Source: Spongilla lacustris (lineage: Eukaryota; Porifera; Demospongiae; Spongillida; Spongillidae). From it: a stretch of 64,000 nt of DNA. Each line of letters opens with the position of its first letter. Within the stretch, counting starts at the first letter, position 1. Where the stretch lies: NCBI GenBank assembly GCA_949361645.1, contig OX442426.1:3034673-3098672 (forward strand), read 5' to 3'. The position numbers and the translations under genes are program-made. Below are positions 9,579 through 21,473 of this stretch, piece after piece. The notes beneath the pieces are model-generated. The model saw only the letters and a list, made by a program, of their open reading frames with translations, made no database searches and was not told the origin of the DNA.

Positions 9579-10200
9579 ATGGTGTCAAGCATGTTACAAA
9601 TTCTCCCTACCATCCACAAGAGAACGTCAGTAGAAAGTCGCCTGTTGCAGTTTCTCTTTCAGTATAGAATCACTCCCCACACCACTACAGGATTGTCACC
9701 GGCTGAGTTCCTGATGGGACGAAGGCTGCGCTCCCAATTATCGCTGTTGCATCCTGGTGTGGAGGAGAGGGTGAAGGCTACCCAAGAAACAGAAGAAGTA
9801 CCATTACAGAGGGGCAAAAGAACAGTCATTCGATGTTGGAGATCATGTTTGGGCTCGCAACTACAGCAGGGGACCAAAATGGCTAAGTGGTGTGATCTCA
9901 GGAATCCGCGGTCCCATATCCATCTGGGTGGAGTTGTCAGATGGGGGCAAAGTGAAAAGGCACTATAACCCGATACATGCAAGAGTTGCACCCATAGAGA
10001 TGGAGGAAGCAGACTACTGTGACACAGGACAACAACATTTGGAGTGACTTCTTACCCGCTGTGGAACCTTATCTTCAACCTGCAGCAGAACCAGAACCAC
10101 AACCAACTCCTTTACAGGCACCGGCAGATGGACCTGAACTGAGGCGATCTGGATGGACCAGAAGGCCTCCTGTGAGGTTCAATGAGGAAGATAATTAAGG
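9579..10200 (+). pseudogene. Integrase C-terminal part and tail of gypsy-1
   Basis: QFLFQYRITPHTTTGLSPAEF and a MGRRLRS segment match the intact relative; the part that would hold the catalytic Glu (YHPATNGLAER in the relative) is shortened by a deletion near 9610. Sequence up to about 9990 keeps the C-terminal beta fold region (PKWLSGVISGI across a frame break), then a Pro/Glu-rich tail ending LRRSGWTRRPPVRF just before the LTR. Confidence 0.75.
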
Positions 10201-10210
10201 AAGGAGGAAG

Positions 10211-10504
10211 TGTGGTATCCTGACATAATGTGTTTACTACCTCAGTAACAATAGGAGCCTGCCAGAGCAGGCTATAGCGCTAGGCAGTCACAGTGCAGAT
10301 CCTTATCTACTGCTATGGTATTGGCCAGATATATGTGGCCTTCTGTGATGGTCATTGTTATGTATATGTGTGCACACACAGTTCTCTTGATCAGATCTTT
10401 AATACCAGTCTGAGTTGTCGGGTTGGGGTTAGCTCTCACCAGCAGCATTGTCGTCTGCCATAGCATGTGGTAGAATCTAGTTTCGGTCCACCCAGATTGT
10501 AACA
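10211..10504 (+). repeat. 3' LTR of gypsy-1
   Basis: It begins TGTGGTATCCTGAC immediately after a purine tract (AAGGAAGGAGGAAG, 10197-10210) that would serve as the polypurine tract, and ends near CAGATTGTAACA. The matching 5' LTR lies left of the window, so borders rest on the TG...CA form and the tract. Confidence 0.65.
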
Positions 10505-11549
10505 GGATAATAATTTTTGGAGGCTATAACAATATTTGACTACATGAAAAGAGCATTATCTTGTCTTATATTTGCCAAAACTAACTTCTTTAAAGGATTC
10601 TGACAAATCCTTCAAACCTTCCTCATAAGTATCTTTTTAATTTTTATTTTCCTGCATTCTGTCTCTTTTTTCCAACAGTACGTAATCAATTTGCAACATG
10701 TCGATGGATATGGTGATTCGGTATGACTAATGTGTGTATCATTACAAATTTATCCGCATACAAATATTGTAGCTGCAGCGTTAGATGTCAAAAATGGGAT
10801 ATCACAAAATGCTTTATATTTAGGATAGCTTTGCCAACCATTCATACAGAACACAGATCAATTGTGCTTACGTCTCTACTTTTTATTGGCAGATGGACAT
10901 TGCGGACAAATGTCTGTGAGGTATGATCAAGCCACTCTGCTTCTTTGTATGTGTAGGAACCATACACACTTGTGCATAGCTCTTCATGTACATCAAATAA
11001 TCTAAAACAGTACAGAATGTGGGAGTGCCTTGGCCAGGCTTGTGAATGCACTGCACGCAGAAAAGTATGTTTTTAATAAAGTTTCTAGGATGTTAACTGA
11101 TTCAACATAGTGGTTTTGAAATAAATCATAGCACAGTTGATGGTGGAACCGTGCATTTACATATAGTCTCAAGAGAAGCTCTGGGCATTGCTCATGGTTG
11201 CTTCAGTACAGCACCTCTAATACCCACTGTAAAGAGAACTTGGTTTCCATTCCACATCTGCTTTGGCTACCATTAAATCGAGGCTGTTCTTAAATCAGTT
11301 GAACTTTTTTATCTTTTGGCAGGGTTTGTGTAATGGGAGCTGTACACTCCTTCCTAACGGTGGCAGTATTGGTGGCAGTTCCTCAAAGAAATGGATGAGG
11401 TGGCCTTTGATGCTCACAATCAAGGATTGATTACTTTGTTGTGGATTTAAAATAAGTAAGGATGGCACTCGTACACCTACATCCGGAAGGTTTGCCTTGA
11501 ACACAATTCCAGTACCCACTCTTCTATAGGGTTCAGCCCATTTTTACTT
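10505..11549. other. Stretch without recognised genes
   Basis: AT-rich sequence between two gypsy pieces. Short open frames here have no recognisable motif. Nothing else seen. Confidence 0.5.
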
Positions 11550-12200
11550 ATGTCCGGGCAGGAAAGTGAAATTGCCGACAGATTTAATGTATGGTTCTAA
11601 TCGGACTACACTTCCCGAGTATGTGCAGAAGCTGAAGGATGGCTTAGAAAATGCATACTGTCTAGTGAGAGAACGATGTGAGAGGCAGAAGAGCATTTAT
11701 GATGCAAAGGTCCATGGTAAACCATTTGACTGTGGTAATTTAGTGTGGCTGTATGTACCAGCTGTACCCTGAGGTAAATCTTGAAAATCTCATCATCCTT
11801 GGAAGGGTCTATTCAAAGTCGTCAAGCCTGTGTCAGAATGCACATATAAAATGCATTAAGGGGACTAAATCGCAGTGTGTTCGTTTTGACAGGCTCAAAC
11901 CAGCTGTGGCAACATAAAACTCTGTGCGAGAAGACTTGGTTGGAGTGCCGATACCAACACTTACATACACCAAGACAACCAGTCCCTCTGGAGTGGGCAG
12001 ATTAAATACTCTGCCTGAATAGTGAGGAGGAGTAGGCTGAGGAGCTTGATCATAGGGTTTCAGACAATGAAATTATGGAAGATGTCCCTGGACCTGAACC
12101 TGCAGCTGCTGTAGAGCCCCCACAACGTTACCCATATGCAAAACAGGCAACCCCCAAACTGCTTTTGGGCCCTAGCTGCAGCATTGATAGGAGGGATTGG
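11550..12200 (+). pseudogene. Gypsy integrase C-terminal relic (gypsy-3)
   Basis: The frame LPTDLMYGS, then LPEYVQKLKDGLENAY, a YDAKVHGKPFDCGNLVWLY segment, a stop, and SHHPWKGLFKVVKPVSECTYK is the GPY/F-type C-terminal region of a gypsy integrase of another lineage than gypsy-1. A Pro-rich tail (EPPQRYPYAKQ) follows to about 12190. Nothing upstream of about 11550 belongs to it, so it is 5' truncated. An LTR probably follows (about 12250-12470), but I see no clear ends. Confidence 0.75.
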
Positions 12201-12459
12201 TGTAATGATGACGTCACATCTCCAGAAACGGAGAGATGCGCAAGACCCCTCCAATAATGTTCAACTATATATTGTCGTATATTTGTATATAGAGCTGTTT
12301 GTATTGTGTGTTTGTGCTTGTGGTACTGAACTCTGCTACTATATTAAAACTGGTTGTGTTACACAAGTGGATGAGCCACCGTCAGTGGATGGCGCTTCTT
12401 ATACTGTAGTGTATACAGCTGGGCGCAAACTTGCATCTACTGCGCCTTACGCATAATAA

Positions 12460-15400
12460 TTATCGAACACAAAATTTGCATCTTCAGCATTTTGGTTGAA
12501 ATGCATTTTACATCAGTGCATAGCAAATGTACAACCGACACTCTCATAACTGCCAGCAGGAAAGCCGTCACTTAGATCGGATTGGTTGCCATAAGTTTAT
12601 CATTACAAATGATGTAATCCATACAATTTTACAATTTAAAGCCGCATTGCAGGCCTCATGAATTTGCAATTTCTATTCAATTTCTGGACTGCTAAAAGGC
12701 ACAATTCAGTGAAGTGAAGTATTATAATTTACTTCAGAACTGATGAAAGACTTGTACCCATACTTAGCAAACATTGATCTTGAAGCAAGTAAATACACAA
12801 TTTAATCAGCAACACTTGCATCTTAATACAATATTCACATTCATTAATCTTTTACCATCTGGAATTTCCAAATAAATTCTTAATCTTCTCTGCGCGTGAA
12901 GAACAGTTGGTATGAACTCACAACCGGATATAGTGTACAATTGTGTGTTATAACATGTTTTCAATACAATAGTCTTCCACAGCATATTAATAAACTGAGA
13001 TGTACTTTTCAGCTAAAAACCATGTGTAGGTGGTACATCATTCAGGTTTTGCACCTGCTGCATTCCCTTAGCTAGTGGTGTTTTTTAAAAAGTGATATTT
13101 AGAGGAAAGAGATCAAAGATGTTGTATATCCTTGCTGATGGACTAAATGGACAGAAATGGAAAAGCTGTCACTGAACCAAATACACTACTGTGAACACGT
13201 GCATGTGAAGACCAAGCCTATGAATAATAAAACAAACAGTAATTGTATGTATCTAGTTGATGCATGGATGTATCCATATACACGTATATAGGTACTTTCT
13301 ACACCACTGATGCAGACAATAAATGGATATATCTGCACACATATCTCGTTGAAAAGGTGATCCTGAACTGGATGAACTTTGAATGGAACAAGTCACACTT
13401 CTACCGAAATGTCAAAACACACGAAAAATACCACTACATTTGCCGAGTTTTATGTATGGCAATGGCAAAATATTTGAGACCTTGTAAAGATCCTAAGTTT
13501 TCATCTGATCCTGCGGACAGTAACCACTTGTGGTTGGGCATGTGATGTATACATGAAAGTGTACATATCAACATAAAGGTCTCATAAATTGACATCCATC
13601 GATTCAGAGAACCATGACATTATCGGAAACATGATCTCGATTTTGTAGATGCCTTAGCATCAAATATGGCAGAGTATCCTTCCTCTTGCCATGGCATTCC
13701 CAAAACAGCTGTGGTTGCACCTCAGACAAAAGCATTGAAGAATTTAAATAAGAATTTGCATTGCAGTACACAACAGTCATGCTGGTGGACTGAAACTCTT
13801 AGCCGTTCACCTTGATGATGCATTATCTGATGTGTACATGGCATTGCAATATATCTGGTGCTAAGCACTGAAGGCTGGATAATATCAATGGACATCATTT
13901 GCTTTAGGTGCATGACAGCTGAAACGTTTGTGCACAACAGCTGTGGTTAGACTTGAGCAGTATTGGAAGGCTCGGCACGGCAGCCAAATTGGGGGTTGGT
14001 GTCCAAACAATCCGAATAGGATGTCTATTTACACGCACTCGCTAATTTGATTAGTATGCGGTATTATCACTATCCGTATAATAGTGTATGCTATTCATAG
14101 AGCTCAATTATTAATTAGTTTACGTTTGAAACAGCTGTCACGGTGATTGTGTCATGTTATATAGAGCCTTCGCATAGTACTAGTTCACCTTTAGCGCGCG
14201 TCGTCCCGTCTTTAGTGAACAAATTAAGTACGCGTTATGGTTAAGTGCAATCCCCTGAGAGAGCTTGCCTGGAAAAGGACAGGAAAATCATTGGTACCAC
14301 ATCTAAACCACGGTCTTCCTCCAAGGCAAAAATTCCCAACCCTGAAAGCTGTTACAGGGCATACCAGAAGGAATCAATTCCTCATTAGCCAACCATCATT
14401 GGGTGCCATAGAGATCCTTGCTGAACAACATGTTCAATGACCAGCAAGCTAACTCCTTACAGGATTATGTTGAAGATGCAGTAATGCTTAGATATGAATA
14501 TATTTCTGTATAACATAACTTTAGGTCTGAGGTATTGATATCTGTAATGCGCTAAAAATTTCTTCTAAAATACGCAATGCAAAAGCATGTACAAGTAAAG
14601 GGGATACAATTACGTGAACTATAATGTACATGTACGTTGAAAACAGTATCCGAATTTTGATCCGAATGACACCCATAGACAAACCCCTGTGGATATCCAA
14701 ATGCCAGGGTAAAAAAAGCCTTTACCACTCAAGCCTAGCTGTGGTGACCATCAGTCCCATGCATATCTACATAATAGCAACACATGGTGCATGTGTCACT
14801 TCCATGTCGCCAGAATTAACAGAACTTTAGCTTGACTGTCTAGCAAGAACAGGATAAAATAGTACAATTCACTATTCCACAGGCAAGCAAAATGCTAGGA
14901 CTGTTTGGCAGAAACATGAAGAAAATAATGGTCACGAAGTATACGTACCTTGGCCAGGGTGTTCAGTAAGGGTTTAGTTGTCTACGCTCAGTCACGTCAC
15001 TCACACTATGAGTGCAGAAGGACAAGCTGTAGGATCCGGAATTAACATCTGATTTAGCTACATCAATGCGCCAGAACCAGAACATACGACAGGCGTATGG
15101 TGGGGGAAAAGGTCTCTGCTGTCGTAGCCAGAGCAGCAAATGACGTTAACTAAGACTTGGGTGTGCAAACACCGGCATTGAAATGAAAGAATAGGTGTTG
15201 ATGCAGAAAGCGAATATTATCCAGTGGTCGATGATATCGTAGCTGTGGTGGAGGATGCATCTGCTAAAGAAACATCAGTCATTATACTGGGAGAAAGTAA
15301 TTCGCGTTTTTGATCTGGAACATGATCTGGAACATGATCAGGAATGTAGTGTATGTGTTATTGGCCTGTGGGTTCGGTTAGAGTTTACTTTTCTGGCAGG

Positions 15401-16040
15401 TTGGTGTACCTTGGCCAGGGTGTTCAGTTAGGGTTTACTTGTCTGGGTCATTCCAAAAACGTTTTTACCACCCTAGTGTCAAATCTGCATTATATTACCC
15501 ATATTTAATACCTACTTAGAAACATACACTTTCACAATATAATTGTATACCCTATCATTCTTTGTTTACCAGATACACTGCCTTGAATAATTAATTTTCC
15601 CCCCTTTTTTGTTTGCTTTGAATGACTACTGCTTCCCCCTTACAGTGAGCATGCTCATTTTTTGTGCACAAGAGGAAGGGTTTTATGGGAACACACCCTT
15701 GAGCATGCATATGCACATTGTTTGTCATAAGGGGGAGTGGCAATACATTCATTTAGCATAAGGTTGTAACATTGCCAAGAATAAGAAAAAAACTAGGACA
15801 CCATTCTTTGTTTGCTAGATAGCTGCCAACAGTTAACAGCTTTCTGTGAATTCAACTTTTTGGGATACTGATCACATGGTCTGGGATTTTGATTTTAAGT
15901 CAGGCTGCCATATTTAATCTCCCTTTTGCATTCATATCAATTGCATTCTTGAATTGCTTTTATGAAAACAGAACAACCACAAAGTCACAGAGCAATCAAA
16001 ACAGACACTTCACAGTTTACTCAACCTTGCTGTTAGTTTC
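12460..16040. other. Long stretch without recognised genes
   Basis: Mostly AT-rich. An open frame of 93 codons at 13264-13545 (+) has no recognisable domain. Two imperfect copies of a 38-base word (TACCTTGGCCAGGGTGTTCA and following) lie at 14947 and 15408. A small inverted repeat lies at 15631-15740. No transposase motif was recognised. Confidence 0.5.
15631..15740. repeat. Short inverted repeat
   Basis: TTCCCCCTTA at 15633 pairs with TAAGGGGGAG at 15728, and GAGCATGCTCA pairs loosely with TGAGCATGCAT inside. It is flanked by two similar words (ATTCTTTGTTT.CCAGATA near 15558 and ATTCTTTGTTTGCTAGATA near 15803). It may be a decayed small element. Confidence 0.45.
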
Positions 16041-16826
16041 TCACAGGTTTCCTGCATCTCTACTTTGTATGTAACATATCTTCCTGTAGCAGTTTGCTGT
16101 AACACAAGTCAGAACATCTGACAGGTCTACATCCAGCATGTCCTCCTGCTCGGGGTACACAAAGGAGGGTGCTGGGATGCAGGGGTGTAAAAATGTAACA
16201 GTTATGCAACATTCAGTCTCATGCTCAGCAACAAAACAGCCAAGCCAGCATTGTTCGTTGTACACAACAGTTGCATAACCACCAATTGTTATGGCTAGTG
16301 ATGGTCAAACGACTGCACTGCATACATCAACCTGTTCTCTTCTTGACACCCTACTGGAAGAAAACAGCTTCACCTCAGAAATAGGGAAGTTTTTGAGTGC
16401 TGCTGCTCTAATTCTTTGGTTTCAAGGTCATGTTCTTTGCTTTCCAAAAACTGCAAGTCCAATACCTTTGATGTTGTTCAGAGCAAATTGGTATAGACCT
16501 TGAGCTGACAGAATGTGGTCCTTTGTAGGCATGTTGCAGGCTTGTTTTTGTTGCTAGTCGCTTAAGAGTCCTCCCAGCACCATCTCCAGCACTTTTGCCA
16601 TGGGAGGTGGCAAAAAAGTGCCACTCTGCAGGCACTCCAAAATCAGCTTCATGACTGCACAGATTCAAGAAATTCTTGCAATTTTTGTATTGTGCAGCGC
16701 ATCCATCAGAAATGTAGAGTATCTTCTGTGGTCTTCTACCTTGCCTTCTTTTGGTCAAGAGCGTGATCAGCTTCTTTTGGAACATGTGAACTGCAACAGT
16801 GTCATATTGTGTGCTCTCTGAAATGA
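16041..16826 (-). pseudogene. Transposase-like relic with an SDG..AQYKN motif
   Basis: The minus strand reads YDTVAVHMFQKKLITLL, then YISDGCAAQYKNCKNF, LCSHEADFGVPAEWHFFATS and HGKSAGDGAGRTLKRLA. After damaged sequence the C-terminal part reads CWLGCFVAEHE, VTFLHP and FVYPEQEDMLDV. I recall this motif order in proteins repeated in cnidarian and sponge genomes and take it for a transposable-element protein, probably a DDE enzyme with the SDG Asp as one catalytic residue. The superfamily is not known to me. Stops and frameshifts break the middle (about 16270-16410). Confidence 0.55.
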
Positions 16827-16829
16827 TGA

Positions 16830-18030
16830 TGTAACACAGGTGACACAGTTCTCCTTTCTCCCTTCCCGGGGACGTAGCTATCCGTCTCGCTCTGCCTCTC
16901 CAGACGAGACCCTCCTCCAGTCATGGAAGCAATGCAGACCCCCGCCGACGCCGAGCCTCTAACCCAGCTCCAGTTACCCCCGGGTGTGTATACACAGGGC
17001 AGAGCCACAGAGAAATACCGGCCGCCGCAGTCAACGCAGGCCGGGCAGCCTCGCGTTCCCATAGTCCAACGCTAGCAAGGGATAAGGTTCGCCCACACGA
17101 CTGACGTCCGTCAGTTGGGCAACTGGACTATGTGGTTCCCCCTCCCCTCCTTTCCGTTCCCACACATGGTAAAGCCCCACCTTTTTTCCCCAGCTCTAGG
17201 CCTCGGGATGCCAATAACGGCCATCGTAGCTGGTGCAAAGCAGCGCCGGGCTCACCACACGGACAGCAGATCTCGAAGAGGAAGTAGCATCACCACAGGC
17301 GACGGAGGTTGAGTAGTCTTGAGGCTTTCTCGGACCCCCCCCCCCCCCCCCTCCGTTCATCTCCTGTTCAGCTACCCCAGCAAAGTACCTCCTAAAGCAA
17401 ATCTGGCAAGGTAAATTTATTGCCCGTGCTAGATGAGACTTTACACCCATCACTTTGGGTTACATCGTTACGAATGTGTAGAAGTAATATTAAACTATTT
17501 GGGTTACACCGTTACAAATGTAGAAGTAATATCATACAACTACGTACATGCATGTGAGCGGGATACATGTATACAGCTGTAATGAAAGAGGTGATCCTAA
17601 GTGGACCACTTCGTAACTATGTACATGCGAGCAAGAAGAAAGAAGCTTGGACAAGCCAAGGCAATTACAAAGGCCACATTCAACCATCCAAATGAAGTAA
17701 TCACCATGCAACATAATCCTACATGTTCAAATGGAAGAGGCTGCTCAAGATGGTATAGATGACAGGGATGAGAGTGATGCTAAAAAAGCTGTCCAAAGCT
17801 GTTGGACCTAGGCAAAACACCTTTTCCAACATCTTTATGGCACAATATCCTGCACAGTACCAGGTTCACCCCTTGAGCGAATCAGTGATTTCTGCTACCA
17901 TGGAAAGGTATTTGGTGGAATAAAGTGGCAGATCCTAAATGAGAAAATGAAGAACTGAACACGAAGAAGGAACCAAAACGAATGCACAACGGAGGCCAAT
18001 CGCCCAATGTTGAGCTATATCTAGAAAGAA
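16830..18030. other. Stretch without recognised genes, with a GC-richer patch
   Basis: About 16850-17300 is richer in G+C and CpG than its surroundings, which could mark a CpG island or just a repeat. It ends in a 17-base C tract at 17335-17351. No exon was recognised. Confidence 0.4.
17335..17351. repeat. C17 homopolymer
   Basis: A run of 17 cytosines on the + strand. Similar tracts lie at 29694-29712 and 41340-41374. Confidence 0.95.
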
Positions 18031-18031
18031 A

Positions 18032-18049
18032 TCAATATAAAGTTAACGC
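18032..18049. repeat. Left terminal inverted repeat of copy B
   Basis: TCAATATAAAGTTAACGC, the inverse of 21321-21338. The about nine outer bases expected from the right end are not present here. Confidence 0.7.
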
Positions 18050-18291
18050 CATGCAGTTCTCTACCTACACAGTGCTTTACCTACGTAGAAAATTACCTTG
18101 CGCTAGGGGGTAATTCTTTACCTAATAAGGGTACTACCTTTATGTATGGTAACTTGAACATTATGTTCCTGTATGTAAACATGCGTTTTGATGCATGCGC
18201 ATATGCATTCCATATTGTATGAGTCCCGCGTTTCTTCAACACCGTTAACCAATCATATCTAAGCACGCCTTAATGCGCATGTGCTTATAGC

Positions 18292-18513
18292 TGTAGTGAA
18301 TTAACAATTATCTTGTTCAATAACCAAGTTGCTGCTAGCTAAGTTGGAATATTCTAGAACTCATGCTCACGTGATGATGGTACCTCAAAAGGCCAGAATC
18401 AGAGAGAGATTCGCATTCTTCGTGACTTATCTATCGCTAGCTGTGTGTGTCAGTGTATAACGTGCATGGTATTATTTCTTAATAATATTGGCTGCTTGCG
18501 TCCTAGTTGGCCG
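18292..18513 (+). repeat. 5' LTR, truncated
   Basis: Matches 20578-20799 base for base as far as I can compare by eye. The deletion joins GTTGGCCG of the LTR straight to pol. Confidence 0.9.
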
Positions 18514-20569
18514 TAGGGCAATAGTTGATGCACCTGTTCCACAGGATGTTACCCAGTTGAAGTCTTTTCTTGGTCTAGTGAACTATTACTCGAAATTTTT
18601 GCCTTGTCTTTCACATACCCTAGCGCCACTTTACAGGTTGCTATCCAAGCATCAGCAGTGGGGTTGGGGACCTGAACAATCAGCAGCATTCCAAAAGGCT
18701 AAGTCTCAACTTGCATCAGATCTTTTGCTGACCCACTTTGACCCATCTAAAAAGATTGTCTTATCCTGTGATGCCTCTCCATATGGTATAGGTGCTGTGT
18801 TGTCGCATATGTATGAGGATGGGTCGGACAGGCCAATTGCTTTTGCATCTCGCTCTTTAGCACCAGCAGAGAAAAATTATTCTCAAATTGAAAAAGAAGG
18901 GTTAGCAGTGGTATGGGGGGTAAGAAAATTCCATCAGTTCCTTTTTGGTCGTGAATTTGTAATATATTCAGATCACAAGCCTCTGCAGTTCCTTTTTAGT
19001 GAAAGAAAGTCAGTCCCTACTATGGCATCATCAAGGATTCAAAGATGGGCACTAACTCTGAGTGCCTACAAATACCAGTTGGTGTTTCGAGCTGGCAAGG
19101 AGCAAGGTAACTCAGACGGTCTGAGCAGGTTGCCTCTAAGTGATACTCCAGATGATGTACCCCTACCAGCAGACACTGTTTTAATGCTTCAGTCCCTTCC
19201 TGAGATTTGTCCAGTGATTACAGCAGCATCTATCAAGTACTGGACTGATAGGGACCCTATACTCTCGGCTGTAAGGGGGCTGGTACTGCAAGGTTGGACA
19301 TCACAATGCAAGGGAGAGTTCATACCATATGAGCAAAGGAAAGCGGAATTGAGTGTAATGAATGGATGTGTCTTGTGGGGTAATCGTGTTGTGGTACCAC
19401 CACCAGGGAGGGCAAGGATTGTCAACCTGCTTCACGAAGGGCACCCAGGAATAACTCGAATGAAAACTCTTGCAAGGAGTTATCTTTGGTGGCCAGGTCT
19501 GGATGGAGAGCTGGAGAACAAAGTGAGATCCTGTCAAGCTTGTCAGGTCAACAGTAAATTACCTCCAAAGTCACCACTTCATGTGTGGGAGTGGCCCTCA
19601 ACACCATGGTGTAGAATACATGTTGATTTCTGTGGTCCATTTTTGGGCAAAACGATTTTTGTATTGGTGGATGCTCATTCCAAATGGATTGAAGCTGAGG
19701 TGGTTTCTTCACCAACAACGCAGAATGCTATTCACAGTTTGCGGAAAGTGTTTGCCAGTCATGGTCTTCCAGAAGTGTTAGTGTCAGATAATGGTCCAGC
19801 ATTTACCAGCAAGGAATTCCAGACCTTTGTTCAAAGAAACGGTTTCAGACACATCAAGTCTGCTCCATACCACCCAGCCACTAATGGATTGGCTGAGAGG
19901 GCAGTACAAACGGTCAAATCTGCTCTGAAGAAGGTCACAGGTGACATGGAGACAAGTTTATTGCGGTTTCTTTTTCAATACAGGCTGACACCCCATTCAA
20001 CGACAGGGCAATCACCTGCAGAGTTATTGTTGGGGAGAAGGCCACGGTCACATCTTGATTTCATTGTGCCCTCAGTGGAGCGGAATGTGAAGAAGGCCCA
20101 AGAGAGACAGAGAAACAACTGTAAGAGCTCTGGGCATCACTGCTATGAAGTGGGAGAAAGAGTGTATGCCCTTAACCACTGGGGAACTCCAAGATGGATC
20201 TCTGGTATTGTTACTTCGGTAATGGGTCCTGCATCTCTCCGCATCAAGTTAGATATCGGGAAGGAGGTTCGTTATCATGTGGATAATGTTAAACCCGCCT
20301 TTCAACCCTGCAGTGATGATGGTGCTGTTGGTGATGAGTTTCCACTGCCTGCTGCCTCTGAATCGAGGACACACGCTTCAGCTCGTAATACAGCCACCCC
20401 TCCTCCAGTTGAGCCAACTCAAGTTCCACCTTTAGCCATTCCGGAAGTTGCACCACCGCCTCCACAGGCTGCAACCACATCTCAGAGTCCAATGTCTACC
20501 CAACCACCTACAGGGCCCCTGAGGCGCTCCACCCGTCCCCACCGCCCCCCAGAGCGCTTTGGCTTATGA
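18514..20569 (+). CDS. Pol fragment: RT thumb, RNase H and integrase
   Basis: One uninterrupted frame of about 685 residues. RT thumb: VTQLKSFLGLVNYYSKFLP. RNase H: LSCDASPYGIGAVLSH, NYSQIEKEGLAVVWG and YSDHKPLQ carry the acidic residues. Integrase: H2C2 zinc finger (HEGHPGITRMK ... CQACQ), then DFCGPF, DNGPAFT and the Glu in NGLAERAVQTVK, so the DDE triad is complete. The C-terminal module (EVGERVYALNHWGTPRW) and a Pro-rich tail follow. The frame opens inside the 5' LTR without an ATG of its own (a TTG at 18488). With no gag, protease or RT palm it cannot move alone, but the integrase looks functional. Confidence 0.92.
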
Positions 20570-20577
20570 GGGAGAAA

Positions 20578-20827
20578 TGTAGTGAATTAACAATTATCTT
20601 GTTCAATAACCAAGTTGCTGCTAGCTAAGTTGGAATATTCTAGAACTCATGCTCACGTGATGATGGTACCTCAAAAGGCCAGAATCAGAGAGAGATTCGC
20701 ATTCTTCGTGACTTATCTATCGCTAGCTGTGTGTGTCAGTGTATAACGTGCATGGTATTATTTCTTAATAATATTGGCTGCTTGCGTCCTAGTTGGCCGG
20801 TCACGCGCGTCGGCGGAGGATACTACA
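20578..20827 (+). repeat. 3' LTR, complete
   Basis: 250 bases, TGTAGTGAATT...GGATACTACA. It is preceded by the purine tract GAGGGAGAAA (20568-20577), the likely polypurine tract. Last codons of pol overlap that tract. Confidence 0.9.
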
Positions 20828-20880
20828 ATAGCGATCACTCGTACATAATGCAGCACATATAGCGTACAATTTAGCGCACG

Positions 20881-21310
20881 ACTTCAGCGATGTCTTTAAG
20901 GATGGCGCTCTGCGAAGACAGGTTCGATATAAGAGATGTTAATAGATTTTGTTTAATAACTCGCGCAATGACCACATCTTTAGAGCTCTACTTTCTGATA
21001 CAGTCGCGAAACAAGGATGCAGCGTCTGTGGTGCCTGATAGAGCCGTTATCGTCAACAGCGAGGGCAGGGTGGATTATACTGTGAGCGAAGACACTTTAC
21101 TATGGAGACATTGTGGGTTCAGGTAAACAAGCTTATATACCACAAACCAATCGATCCAGATTTATTAAGAGCAAAGAGCGACTTGAAAAAGAGTACTTAC
21201 AAGGGGGAACTGAAACAGTGGCAATAGCTGTTGAAATTGCAACAATACAACAGCGCTACTGGGTATAATGCATCCATTCTGCAGCAACTATGGAAACAGC
21301 TGGTACTTTA
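20881..21310 (+). pseudogene. BEN-like gene exons 1-2, copy B
   Basis: From an ATG at 20890 the frame matches copy A exon 1 (RFDIRDV, SLELYFLIQSRNKDAASVVPDRAV) and ends at the same splice donor (TTCAG followed by GTAAAC at about 21123). The exon 2 equivalent starts near 21165 (AGAGCAAAGAG) and the match ends near 21305. Later exons are gone, so no complete protein can be made. It lacks the one-base loss of copy A and is the better guide to the original N-terminus. Confidence 0.6.
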
Positions 21311-21320
21311 GCACTGCCTA

Positions 21321-21347
21321 GCGTTAACTTTATATTGACGTATACTG
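21321..21347. repeat. Right terminal inverted repeat of copy B
   Basis: GCGTTAACTTTATATTGA then CGTATACTG, followed by TA. Inner bases GCACTGCCTA also resemble copy A. Confidence 0.7.
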
Positions 21348-21473
21348 TATGTGCTTAGTGCCAGCTAACAGTGTAAAATATTACACATCCTCACAAGAAC
21401 AGACCACAAATCCAGAAGCAAACACCATGACTATGCTAGACACCTCTACCAGTAATGTGCACATTAGTTTCCT

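Larger units (their letters stand above)
18292..20827 (+). mobile_element. Young, internally deleted Ty3/gypsy element
   Basis: It is bounded by TGTAGTGAATT at 18292 and GGATACTACA at 20827, with a perfect 5-bp target duplication ATAGC (18287-18291 and 20828-20832). The sequence between the LTRs starts in the RT thumb: gag, protease, most of RT, the primer site and the last 28 bases of the 5' LTR were deleted together. The 222 bases of LTR that remain on the left look identical to the right LTR, so insertion is recent. It lies inside copy B. Confidence 0.93.
18032..21347 (+). mobile_element. BEN-carrying DNA element, copy B (internally deleted, interrupted)
   Basis: It has inverted termini TCAATATAAAGTTAACGC at 18032 and its reverse complement at 21321-21338; the outer CGTATACTG is present only on the right. 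The left 255 bases match copy A (9187-8930, reversed), and 20833-21310 match copy A 8900-8400, which includes exons 1 and 2 of the BEN-like gene. It then jumps to the other terminus, so all of the repeat exons and gene 2 are absent. A gypsy element sits at 18292-20827. Without it, copy B is about 0.8 kb: a non-autonomous derivative. Confidence 0.75.

Noticed and set aside
13264..13545. 93-codon open frame
   Set aside because: No motif, no splice context, and codon use like the surrounding AT-rich DNA; noted only as spacer content.
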